The notes under the pieces: model-generated
Seen by the model: the letters and a program-made list of their open reading frames with translations, nothing else
Database searches by the model: none
What the model was told of the DNA's origin: nothing
Translations under genes and position numbers: made by a program
NCBI GenBank assembly: GCA_016840285.1
Contig: JAEOSR010000062.1
Location: 1-64,000, forward strand
DNA: 64,000 nt
Origin: Candidatus Hodarchaeota archaeon
GTDB taxonomy: Archaea > Asgardarchaeota > Heimdallarchaeia > Hodarchaeales > Hodarchaeaceae
Direction of reading: 5' to 3'
Shown here: positions 28,331-35,692 of the stretch, one piece after another
Position numbering within the stretch: position 1 is the first letter of the stretch
Layout of the letters: each line of letters starts with the position of its first letter

Positions 28331-29134
28331 CTATTGAAGGAAATTATCAAGCTCTAATAATCGTTGTTCAGTTTGGAATTCAAGACGAGAACGATATAAT
28401 GAAATTTGTGTTAAATTCTTTAGAGACTCTTGAACATAATCAGGATTGATTTCAATTCCAAGATAATCTCTCTTTAATAATTTGGCTGCAATAGCTGTAG
28501 TGCCTACTCCCAGAAATGGATCAAAAACAAGATCACCCTCATTGGACGATGTTAAAATTATTCGCTCCATGAACACTAACGGTAATTGTGTGGGGTGTTG
28601 GATATGTCTCCTTCCCCGATGTTTAATCCGGTAAATATTAGTCCAAATATCTGAGAATGGTTTTTCATCTAAAGTAGAGGTATTTCGTTCTTGAATACAC
28701 TTCACACGAGCGCAATGGGTCCAATTGTGTTTGGATGTTAATTGGTTATACGTATATCTCTGCCTTGATTTAGTATAATAGAGTAGGGAATAATGTGCTG
28801 GCATTATTTTTCCACGGGGAGTAGATAATGCATCCCACGCAATGGTGTTCTGACGATATAGGAATTGATCTAAAAACACTGCATGATGAATAGCCCATTT
28901 TGGGAGATTTAAAAGGTAAAATGACCCTCCAGGTTTTAATAATCGTATTATTTCAGAAAACCATTTTTCTGTCCAGTTCAGATAATCAGTTGGGGAATTA
29001 GAATCTGCATATACACCATAATCCTTCTTTAAATTATAGGGAGGATCAGCAAATGCTAGATCGATAGTGCTGGAGGGGAGACCCCTCATTTTAGTAATAC
29101 AATCCCCACAGATTATCTCATTTCTAATATTCAT
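28331..29134 (-). CDS. Beta-class site-specific DNA methyltransferase (N4-cytosine or N6-adenine)
   Basis: The protein of 267 residues has the order of motifs of the beta class. The catalytic ADPPYNL comes first (about 30-36), then IIRLLKPGGSFYLLNLP, a variable target region in the middle, and a C-terminal DPFLGVGTTAIAA with LGIEINPDY for SAM. All expected residues are present, so it should be active. The DPPY motif does not decide between N4-cytosine and N6-adenine. I chose ATG 29134 because GGAG lies nine bases upstream; TTG 29161 and ATG 29149 are longer options. It overlaps the end of the degenerate paralogue by 11 bases, which suggests the two proteins are made together. Confidence 0.85.
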   Translation of the reverse strand: MNIRNEIICGDCITKMRGLPSSTIDLAFADPPYNLKKDYGVYADSNSPTDYLNWTEKWFSEIIRLLKPGGSFYLLNLPKWAIHHAVFLDQFLYRQNTIAWDALSTPRGKIMPAHYSLLYYTKSRQRYTYNQLTSKHNWTHCARVKCIQERNTSTLDEKPFSDIWTNIYRIKHRGRRHIQHPTQLPLVFMERIILTSSNEGDLVFDPFLGVGTTAIAAKLLKRDYLGIEINPDYVQESLKNLTQISLYRSRLEFQTEQRLLELDNFLQ

Positions 29135-30038
29135 AAGGTTTTTCTCCATCAAAAGGAGCAAGTAAGAGTGTTGTCGAAGATGTACATGATAAATCGATTA
29201 GACGTTTTAGAATTGAAGAAAGGAGGTCATTTTCAGAATTTATGCAAGAATCTTCAAAATGCCAGACATCCGACAGTACCATCCCATCTACATGTCTAAG
29301 GTGTTTTTTCCCCCCATAATCTTTTAACGGTTCATTACAAAATGAACATATGCGATAAGGTATCCTTACACGATTAATTCGGAAGTTTCTCGGAGATTTC
29401 ACATAATAAAGTATACTCTTAGCCACAGGTGTGAATTTTCTCAAATTATGTGGGAAAGGGGTCGCTGTTGCATAAACCATCCAATATTTGAAGAAAAAGC
29501 CCATTTTACCTAGTGTTACACCAAAATAAGGAATGTAGCGTGGAATTGAATGGATGATTATATTTCCGTGAGTCTTTAGTATTCTTTGAGATTGTTTAAG
29601 ATATTCATTGACTTCTTTTAGAACAGAAGAATTTTTAACCTCGGTAGAAACCACAGCTTCTTGTTTTTCATTAGGATTGTATTTTGGGGAGAGAATCCAT
29701 GTATCGATGCTATCTTCTTCGATTCGATCCAATCTATTCATTTCAGAAGAACATAAAGCGATGATGTTTGAGGGACGAATATCTTTAGCACTATCACTAC
29801 TCTGCTTACGAGCAAAAAAACGTTCTCTTACTCCTTCTGGATCCCTTATATTGTAAATAGACATTATTTCAGACAGTTTAAAGTAACCTTTCACTCTTAA
29901 AGGATCTTTCAGTGGTTTTCCGTTTTTATCGTATTTTTTCAATGACCCTCGTTCTATTTGAAGACGAATATTCTCCTCTGCATGATTAGAAAAAATCACT
30001 GCCTCTTTCAATGTTATTAGACGATCGTATTTGGACAT
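29124..30038 (-). CDS. Degenerate DNA methyltransferase paralogue with N-terminal HTH-like region and CxxC
   Basis: The protein has 304 residues. Residues about 1-65 look like a DNA-binding helical region (LKEAVIFSNHAEENIRLQIERG). From about 88 it lines up with the methyltransferase encoded just downstream: the MNRLDRIEEDSIDTWILSPK strand, RILKTHGNIIIHSIP, LYYVKSPRNF and LSDVWHF all have counterparts there. The catalytic DPPY has become SPKY, and the protein ends at LLLAPF, where its partner continues with DPFLGVGTT. Catalysis and SAM binding should therefore both be lost. An extra CSFCNEPL segment may bind zinc. It is the first gene of the operon and overlaps the active enzyme, so a regulatory or target-recognition subunit is inferred. 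Confidence 0.7.
   Translation of the reverse strand: MSKYDRLITLKEAVIFSNHAEENIRLQIERGSLKKYDKNGKPLKDPLRVKGYFKLSEIMSIYNIRDPEGVRERFFARKQSSDSAKDIRPSNIIALCSSEMNRLDRIEEDSIDTWILSPKYNPNEKQEAVVSTEVKNSSVLKEVNEYLKQSQRILKTHGNIIIHSIPRYIPYFGVTLGKMGFFFKYWMVYATATPFPHNLRKFTPVAKSILYYVKSPRNFRINRVRIPYRICSFCNEPLKDYGGKKHLRHVDGMVLSDVWHFEDSCINSENDLLSSILKRLIDLSCTSSTTLLLAPFDGEKPYEY
29144..29147 (-). promoter_or_regulatory. GGAG site deciding the methyltransferase start
   Basis: GGAG on the minus strand lies nine bases before the ATG at 29134, inside the end of the upstream gene. It favours 29134 over the longer TTG and ATG starts. Confidence 0.5.
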
Positions 30039-30227
30039 TCAGATTGACTCATTATCAAAAAGATATAATTGATAGGGGAAAAGAAATTTCTAGCTATTCA
30101 ATGCCACTCAAACGAATTTCAAAAATATTTAAGTTCTATAGGTTATTAAAATTGCTGCACATATATTCAATTTTATTTACATGAGGTCATCAACTAGCTC
30201 GCTACCGAACCTAATCTCCATCGTGTG

Positions 30228-30245
30228 GGATGTTATCCGACATCC
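30228..30245. repeat. 6-bp inverted repeat at the end of the TnpB remnant
   Basis: GGATGT and ACATCC flank a six-base loop and overlap the TAA of the TnpB fragment. It may be a relic of the subterminal hairpin or guide-RNA region that lies at the 3' end of IS200/IS605-type tnpB genes. A chance hairpin is possible. Confidence 0.35.
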
Positions 30246-30475
30246 TCTATCCTGTCAGCTTTAAGAGCGTTCAGGAATGCTTTTTTCAGAATGTGATACG
30301 CCCTATTCACATCAGCATTGATAGTGTCTTCTTGAGATTTTAGTAATCCTCTAGAAATTCTTTTCCCTTGATATTTGTCGTGATGTTCGATTGGTTCGTC
30401 ATCCAAGAGCTCTGAACATACTAGTTGATCACTGATACTATTGGTTAAAGACTTTTTAGAGAGACCTCTTTTCAT
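30233..30475 (-). pseudogene. C-terminal remnant of an IS200/IS605-family TnpB (OrfB)
   Basis: The open frame of 80 residues ends with a run typical of the last part of TnpB: DDEPIEHHDKYQGKRISRGL, then INADVNRAYHILKKAF. The aspartate in NADVN is the third RuvC catalytic residue of the family. The rest of the nuclease, some 300 residues including the first two acidic residues and most of the zinc finger, is absent upstream, where the sequence is AT-rich and open in no matching frame. There is no TnpA nearby. This is a decayed insertion between the methylation operon and the lipid gene. Its transcription now has no evident promoter. Confidence 0.75.
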
Positions 30476-30728
30476 ATCAGAGAGTTCTATTTCTCTTTAT
30501 GGGTTCTTCTGTACTATTTTTTTTTCTTCCAAACACTTATCTGTATTTGTTATGATCTATCTCTCTTTTTTTCCTGTTTGTACCAGTGATTAACTCATCT
30601 AATTCCATTCTTACTACTACAATTCGCTTTAGAATTTGGATTTAACTTAGAGTAAGATATCATTGAATCAAAGCTAAGGGATTTTAAACAAAAAGCTTTT
30701 GTCAATTCATACTGAAGAAGCGATCATT

Positions 30729-32084
30729 ATGGTAGAAACTGAGGTTTTAGTTGTCGGTGGTGGCCCTGCAGGGGTCATCTCCGCGTTGACTGCTGCTAAA
30801 ATGGGTAGAAAAGTGATTTTAATTGATGCAAAGCAATACGATGAGATTGGGAACAAAGTATGTGGTGATGCATTAAATCTAGCTCCAGCAACTTTCCTAG
30901 AAGAAAAATTAGGCATTGAAAAACCTCATGGGGATGAAGTTGCTGAAAACGTCGAACACTTGATCTTTAAAACCACTAAAGCTGATTTCCCAATACAGGG
31001 AGATGGGTATGTTTTAAATCGTCATCCATATGGCCAACGTCTCCTAAAGAAAGCTGAAGAATATGGAGTTGAGGTACGTCCAGAAACTAAAGCTTTAAAG
31101 GCCATCACTGATGCTGGCGTTGTGAGAGGAGCAGTAGTTCAGGATAAAAAAAATGATGAATCATATGAAATCAACGCCCAAGTTACGATTGACTGTTCTG
31201 GAAGAAACTTCCAGATTCGTCGTACTCTTCCTAAAGATGAATTTTCTCTTCTTGAAAAGGAGATGGAAAAACGAGATGTCGCTGTCTCTTACCGTGAGAT
31301 CATTAAATTAAAGGGTGATGATCATCCTTACCATAATAAGATTTTTTTAATTTACCGTGAGGAAATCCCAGAACCTGGTTATTTCTGGGTTTTTTCTAAA
31401 GGTGAAAAGCGACTCAATGTTGGTATTGGATGGTTTCTTGAACCTAGAATGAGAGGAATGAAAGAACATTTTTGGGAAGTTCTACACAAATATTATTATC
31501 CTCCAGGCTCGTATGAAGTAGAAGATAAGGGAGGATACACTATTCCAACTCGTTATCCAATGACTAATGCTGTCGCGTCAGGATTTTTGACCGCAGGTGA
31601 TGCAGCATTTCATGTAAATCCATTATCAGCAGAGGGCCATGGCCCAGCACTAACCGCGGGTTATTATGCTGGGAAAGCAGCATCAGAAGCGATTGAAATG
31701 GATGATGTTTCGGAAAAGCGATTATGGCAATATAATGTGGATGTTATGAACCATTTTGGTCTTAGTCACACTAAAGTTCAATTATTTACTGAAGCTCTAC
31801 GTCGAATCAAGGTTTCTGGAGTAGAATTCTTGCTACGGAGAAAAATTCTAAATAAGGAGCAATTTATAGATTTGCATGCAGGGAAGAAGCTAGGATTCTT
31901 TGGAACCCTAAAAATAGCTATAAAATCCTTCCCTCGTTACGATATCCTTTTTCAGCTTTCAAAAATTGTCAAAGGCGCCCAATATTTTGAAAAACTATTT
32001 GCAGAATATCCCGGTAACCCAGATGATTACCCTGCTTGGCAGGCTGAGTTTAACACGAAAATGAATCAGATTCGTGCTAGTTAA
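30729..32084 (+). CDS. Geranylgeranyl reductase family flavoprotein
   Basis: The protein of 451 residues saturates isoprenoid chains of archaeal membrane lipids in the known family, using FAD at the membrane. An N-terminal dinucleotide-binding motif VVGGGPAGVISAL (about 8-20) is followed by KVCGDAL near 45, the usual conserved cysteine region. The family motif PGYFWVFSKG lies near 219, and GDAAFHVNPLSAEGHGPAL near 292 contacts FAD. I start at ATG 30729, which puts the Rossmann strand at the usual distance; TTG at 30699 gives ten extra residues. A TATA-like attttaaac lies at about 30681-30689. The gene stands alone, and no lipid gene is next to it. It could act on other prenyl compounds such as menaquinone or dolichol. 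Confidence 0.85.
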   Translation: MVETEVLVVGGGPAGVISALTAAKMGRKVILIDAKQYDEIGNKVCGDALNLAPATFLEEKLGIEKPHGDEVAENVEHLIFKTTKADFPIQGDGYVLNRHPYGQRLLKKAEEYGVEVRPETKALKAITDAGVVRGAVVQDKKNDESYEINAQVTIDCSGRNFQIRRTLPKDEFSLLEKEMEKRDVAVSYREIIKLKGDDHPYHNKIFLIYREEIPEPGYFWVFSKGEKRLNVGIGWFLEPRMRGMKEHFWEVLHKYYYPPGSYEVEDKGGYTIPTRYPMTNAVASGFLTAGDAAFHVNPLSAEGHGPALTAGYYAGKAASEAIEMDDVSEKRLWQYNVDVMNHFGLSHTKVQLFTEALRRIKVSGVEFLLRRKILNKEQFIDLHAGKKLGFFGTLKIAIKSFPRYDILFQLSKIVKGAQYFEKLFAEYPGNPDDYPAWQAEFNTKMNQIRAS

Positions 32085-32205
32085 AAACAGGAACGAAACA
32101 AGTCCGTACTAGAACAACCATTTATTCAAAAATAAGGGTCTACATAGATTGATTCGTGCTATCTAATAATTGATTAACCAAACTTTTACATTGGAAAAAA
32201 TTGAA

Positions 32206-33597
32206 ATGACGGATAATAATCATAAATTGAAACCACCACCATTCAAGATTAAAGTAATTGAACCAATCAAAAAGACCACGCGGAAAGAACGTAAGAAAGT
32301 GTTAGAAGAAGCAGGGTATAATTTCTTCAATATTCCAGCAGAATACATTTATATAGATTTATTGACCGATTCGGGAACTTCAGCAATGTCTGATTACCAA
32401 TGGGCTGGACTAATGCTGGGTGATGAGTCTTATGCGCAATGCAAGAATTTCTTCAATCTTCAAAACGTTATTCAGGATATAACTGGTTATAAATACGTTA
32501 TTCCTACACATCAAGGACGAAGTGCTGAAAATCTAATTTGTTATGCACTTAATCTTGAACATACAAAAGTAACTGTTTCTAATCAATTTTTTGACACAAC
32601 ACGTGCAAATATAGAAATATCAGGAGCAAAAGCTTACGATTTTGTCATACCAGAAGCCTATAAACCAGCGTTAATTCATGATTTTAAGGGAAATCTTAAT
32701 ACAAGTTCGTTAGAAGATTATATTCAAAGTAAAGGCAATGTGTCACTAATTGTTGTCACCGTGACAAACAACGCTGGAGGAGGACAACCTGTTTCACTTG
32801 CAAATATTATTGAAGTTTCAAGAATTGCTAAGATGAAAAGTATACCTTTCTTTCTGGATGCAGCCCGTTTTGCGGAGAATGCATATTTCATCAAGCTACG
32901 CGAGAAAGAATATCAGAATCTTTCTCCAAAAGAAATTGCACAAAAGATGTTTTCTTATGCAGATGGCTGTATGGTCAGTGCGAAAAAAGATGGTCTTGTC
33001 AACATTGGTGGATTTATCGCCCTAAATGACGAACAAATCTATCGTCGGATCAAAGAACGTATGACAGTAATAGAAGGATTCCCTACATACGGTGGACTCG
33101 CTGGACGTGATTTAGAGGCTATTGCCAGAGGATTGACTGAAGTTTTAAAAGAAGATTATCTTGAATATAGGCATCAGCAACTTGAATATTTAGGAAAAGG
33201 GTTAGAAAAAGGTGGAGTTCCATTTATAAAACCAGTTGGAGGGCATTCCATAAATTTGGATGTAAAAAGCTTTCTCCCACATATCCCGCAATCAAAATTT
33301 CCAGGTTGGGCTCTTACGATTGCTTTATATGAATATCATGGTATTCGAGCAGCAGAGTTAGGTTCTGTGGCATTTGGTCGTCAACAGGAAGATGGAAAAT
33401 GGATTTTTCCAGAGCTGGAACAGGTTCGATTAGCAATCCCTCGGCGAGTGTATTCACAGGAACATCTCAATTACGTCATCGATTCTGTTGTAGATCTTTA
33501 CCAACACAGAACAGAGATAACAGGAATGAAAATTATATATGATCCAGGTGTTCTTCGACACTTCACTGCAAAGTTTAGTCCTTTAGATCAGGAATGA
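32206..33597 (+). CDS. tnaA: Tryptophanase (beta-eliminating lyase)
   Basis: The 463-residue PLP enzyme splits tryptophan to indole, pyruvate and ammonia in the known family. Strong family runs are seen: FKIKVIEPIKKTTR, YIDLLTDSGTSAMSD, PTHQGRSAEN, FLDAARFAENAYFI, SAKKDGLVNIGG (the PLP lysine) and YGGLAGRD. The related tyrosine phenol-lyase has an arginine in its SMERG motif that binds the phenol ring. Here that place reads AAELG, as in tryptophanase (AVEIG), which decides the call. Some other features (CMVSAKKDGLVNIGGF) are closer to the phenol-lyase, so specificity needs a test. I use ATG 32206, which matches the usual N-terminus; TTG 32170 is an alternative. There is no tnaC-like leader or tryptophan permease beside it. 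Confidence 0.8.
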   Translation: MTDNNHKLKPPPFKIKVIEPIKKTTRKERKKVLEEAGYNFFNIPAEYIYIDLLTDSGTSAMSDYQWAGLMLGDESYAQCKNFFNLQNVIQDITGYKYVIPTHQGRSAENLICYALNLEHTKVTVSNQFFDTTRANIEISGAKAYDFVIPEAYKPALIHDFKGNLNTSSLEDYIQSKGNVSLIVVTVTNNAGGGQPVSLANIIEVSRIAKMKSIPFFLDAARFAENAYFIKLREKEYQNLSPKEIAQKMFSYADGCMVSAKKDGLVNIGGFIALNDEQIYRRIKERMTVIEGFPTYGGLAGRDLEAIARGLTEVLKEDYLEYRHQQLEYLGKGLEKGGVPFIKPVGGHSINLDVKSFLPHIPQSKFPGWALTIALYEYHGIRAAELGSVAFGRQQEDGKWIFPELEQVRLAIPRRVYSQEHLNYVIDSVVDLYQHRTEITGMKIIYDPGVLRHFTAKFSPLDQE

Positions 33598-33798
33598 ATT
33601 TAAAAATTATATACTCATAAACAATTAAACAAGAGAAGTAAGTAATTTTCTAATCTAAAAAAAACTCATCTGAGAAGACATAAAAACTAAATTAATTGCC
33701 TTTTGCGACGAAAATGGAAAACATTCGCGGCAATTAAAAAATTGAATGAAACAAATTCGTGGACAATTAAGGAAAAATAGGGTTTGGATAAGAGCTTT

Positions 33799-33939
33799 TT
33801 AGGCTCTACGTAAATTTAATGGAGCTTCTCTCCCTTTTTGTTGTCGATTTGGACTTCTCGTTGTAAATAAGAGTGATCCAAAAATCGAACCAAAGAGTGC
33901 TGTTCCGTTGTATTTTCTAGATATATTATTGTTTTTCAT
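33799..33939 (-). CDS. Small protein of 46 residues, hydrophobic middle
   Basis: The frame starts at ATG 33939 with AGAAGGT seven bases upstream and ends at TAA 33801-33799. The protein has a polar N-terminus, a hydrophobic stretch GTALFGSIFGSLLFTT that could just span or enter a membrane, and an arginine-rich tail. I know no family. It lies alone in the gap between tryptophanase and the MttB-family gene, pointing at the end of tryptophanase. The ribosome binding site and sensible composition are the only support. Confidence 0.4.
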   Translation of the reverse strand: MKNNNISRKYNGTALFGSIFGSLLFTTRSPNRQQKGREAPLNLRRA

Positions 33940-34186
33940 TTTATTTACCTTCTATGTTGTTGTATTATCACGAAAGCATGAATTAAAATAAATCAGATGA
34001 TTTGAAAGGAAATTATGAATAAATTCTTCCACACCCGTCTATTGGTCTACTTTATGATTATTTACTTACTAATGAAAATTGTAAGTGATAAAGACACGTG
34101 TTTTAATCCTGCTCTCTACGTGTACATACTCATGAAAAGCTTAAATATATTTTGTTCAAGAAATCGTTTTCATGAATACTGTAACG

Positions 34187-35617
34187 CTAAATTAATTCTT
34201 GTTTTGCTTCATGTACAACTTTATTCAATGTTTCTTGTAAATCAGGATCTAACGGTTCAACTTCATGATTTTTAATAATTTCTACAGCTAGTTTATCCGC
34301 TTCTTCAACTAGTCCTCGTGAGCCAGCTGCCTTCCAAATTTCATAAGTATCATGATTAGACAGTTCTGGAAACCAACGTTCTGTACGTAAAATTTCTCCA
34401 GTCTTAGGATGGGTTAGAAATGTTCCATCAATTCCAATATCTTGAATCATTTCTACACTCAAATGCAAATCATCTATGGCTATTCCAGAAAATCCCCGTC
34501 GTAAATAACCAATTATTTCGTTGTCAATTACGGCCTGTGAAGCAGAGGCAGTCAACCCACTACCAAGTCCACAAATTCCAGAAACAATATCAGTTCCTGC
34601 TAACATGGCCATTAACCAGATGTAAGCTTTTTCATAAGCAGCTTGAGAGCCAGCTATTTGTGAATCACTTACAGCCCATCCAGCATTGACAGGTAGTTGA
34701 TATTTCTCCTTGAATAGCTGTGTTGCTGCTGCTTGAATAAGACCAACCTCAGGATTACTCGCATTGAGACTTCCCATCCGAGGATTGATAAGATAAGTAC
34801 GGATATAGACATATTGATTTAACCCTGGATTCTTCACCTGTCCCATAATAAGTCCCATTAGGACTTCAACAGTAAATTGTGTTAACATCCCTGCTAGATG
34901 AGCTGGTGCAGTTGAACCAGCCTGAGGCGCTGACCCAATTGAACAAGGAGTACCGATCTGAGTACTCTGCCATAATACATCTAATTGGTCAGGAGAAAAT
35001 TTCAGCGGACTTGTCGCAAAAACACCAAAACCAAGGCTATATTCGTTGATATCACGTTCACCAGCTACCGCTTGTTGCATCTGAAAGATATAGGGCAATG
35101 CTCTATTTAATCCAGTTCCTCCTGGAATAATAGGTTTAGATGAGTTTTCTAGGAGGATCTTCATAGTTACGACAGATTGAAATAATGGAGGGACGTCTTT
35201 GGGAACAATTGGACTCACAATGGCTTCTACGTTGGATAAAGCATCACATATTCTTGTCAATTCTCTTAAATCAGATAATTGTGATCTACGCCGTTCTTTA
35301 GTCTTTAAATCAATTATATGCGTCATACCCTCTGGAGTATGCGCTTTTGGGACTCCTTTACCTAGAATGAAATCTTTTTTTGGGTCTCTTGCCAATTTTT
35401 TAATGGTTCGTCCACAGGAATCTAGTGATGAATTAATCAAATCTTCATCAGTAATAAAAACTCGTGAATTATTATAGTCAACTTTAGCTCCTGCTTTAGA
35501 GAGTAGACTAAGCCATCGTTTATCCTGAACTTCGCAACCAACCGATTGTAAAACATTTAATGCCGCATTATGAATCATCTCTTGCTGTTTTGAGGATATT
35601 AAAGTTAAATTAAGCAT
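34187..35617 (-). CDS. MttB-family methyltransferase, non-pyrrolysine type
   Basis: The protein of 476 residues belongs to the trimethylamine methyltransferase superfamily (COG5598), which moves a methyl group from a quaternary amine to a corrinoid protein. Seen here are the PGGTGLNRALPYIFQMQ, FGVFATSPLKFSPDQ and SGLTASASQAVIDNE segments. The archaeal trimethylamine enzymes have an internal amber codon read as pyrrolysine. This gene has none: the single TAG is at the natural end, and the length is complete. Non-pyrrolysine members, such as MtgB on glycine betaine, use other substrates, so the substrate here is unknown. No corrinoid protein (MttC) or reactivase is next to it. It lies between tryptophanase and uvrA. 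Confidence 0.85.
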   Translation of the reverse strand: MLNLTLISSKQQEMIHNAALNVLQSVGCEVQDKRWLSLLSKAGAKVDYNNSRVFITDEDLINSSLDSCGRTIKKLARDPKKDFILGKGVPKAHTPEGMTHIIDLKTKERRRSQLSDLRELTRICDALSNVEAIVSPIVPKDVPPLFQSVVTMKILLENSSKPIIPGGTGLNRALPYIFQMQQAVAGERDINEYSLGFGVFATSPLKFSPDQLDVLWQSTQIGTPCSIGSAPQAGSTAPAHLAGMLTQFTVEVLMGLIMGQVKNPGLNQYVYIRTYLINPRMGSLNASNPEVGLIQAAATQLFKEKYQLPVNAGWAVSDSQIAGSQAAYEKAYIWLMAMLAGTDIVSGICGLGSGLTASASQAVIDNEIIGYLRRGFSGIAIDDLHLSVEMIQDIGIDGTFLTHPKTGEILRTERWFPELSNHDTYEIWKAAGSRGLVEEADKLAVEIIKNHEVEPLDPDLQETLNKVVHEAKQELI

Positions 35618-35692
35618 AAAACACTATCTGGTTTTATTCTTTAAAAATATGGATCTTAAGACATAATAACAGAAAAAAGATTTGCTTTACGC

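Noticed and set aside
32206..33597. Tyrosine phenol-lyase as the product
   Set aside because: The phenol-binding arginine of the SMERG motif is replaced by leucine (AAELG), as in tryptophanase.
34187..34189. TAG stop of the MttB-family gene as a pyrrolysine codon
   Set aside because: The protein is already full length; readthrough adds only 17 residues. In pyrrolysine enzymes the amber codon lies well inside the gene.
34015..34275. Plus-strand frame of 86 codons
   Set aside because: It overlaps the end of the MttB-family gene by 89 bases, shows no domain and no ribosome site.
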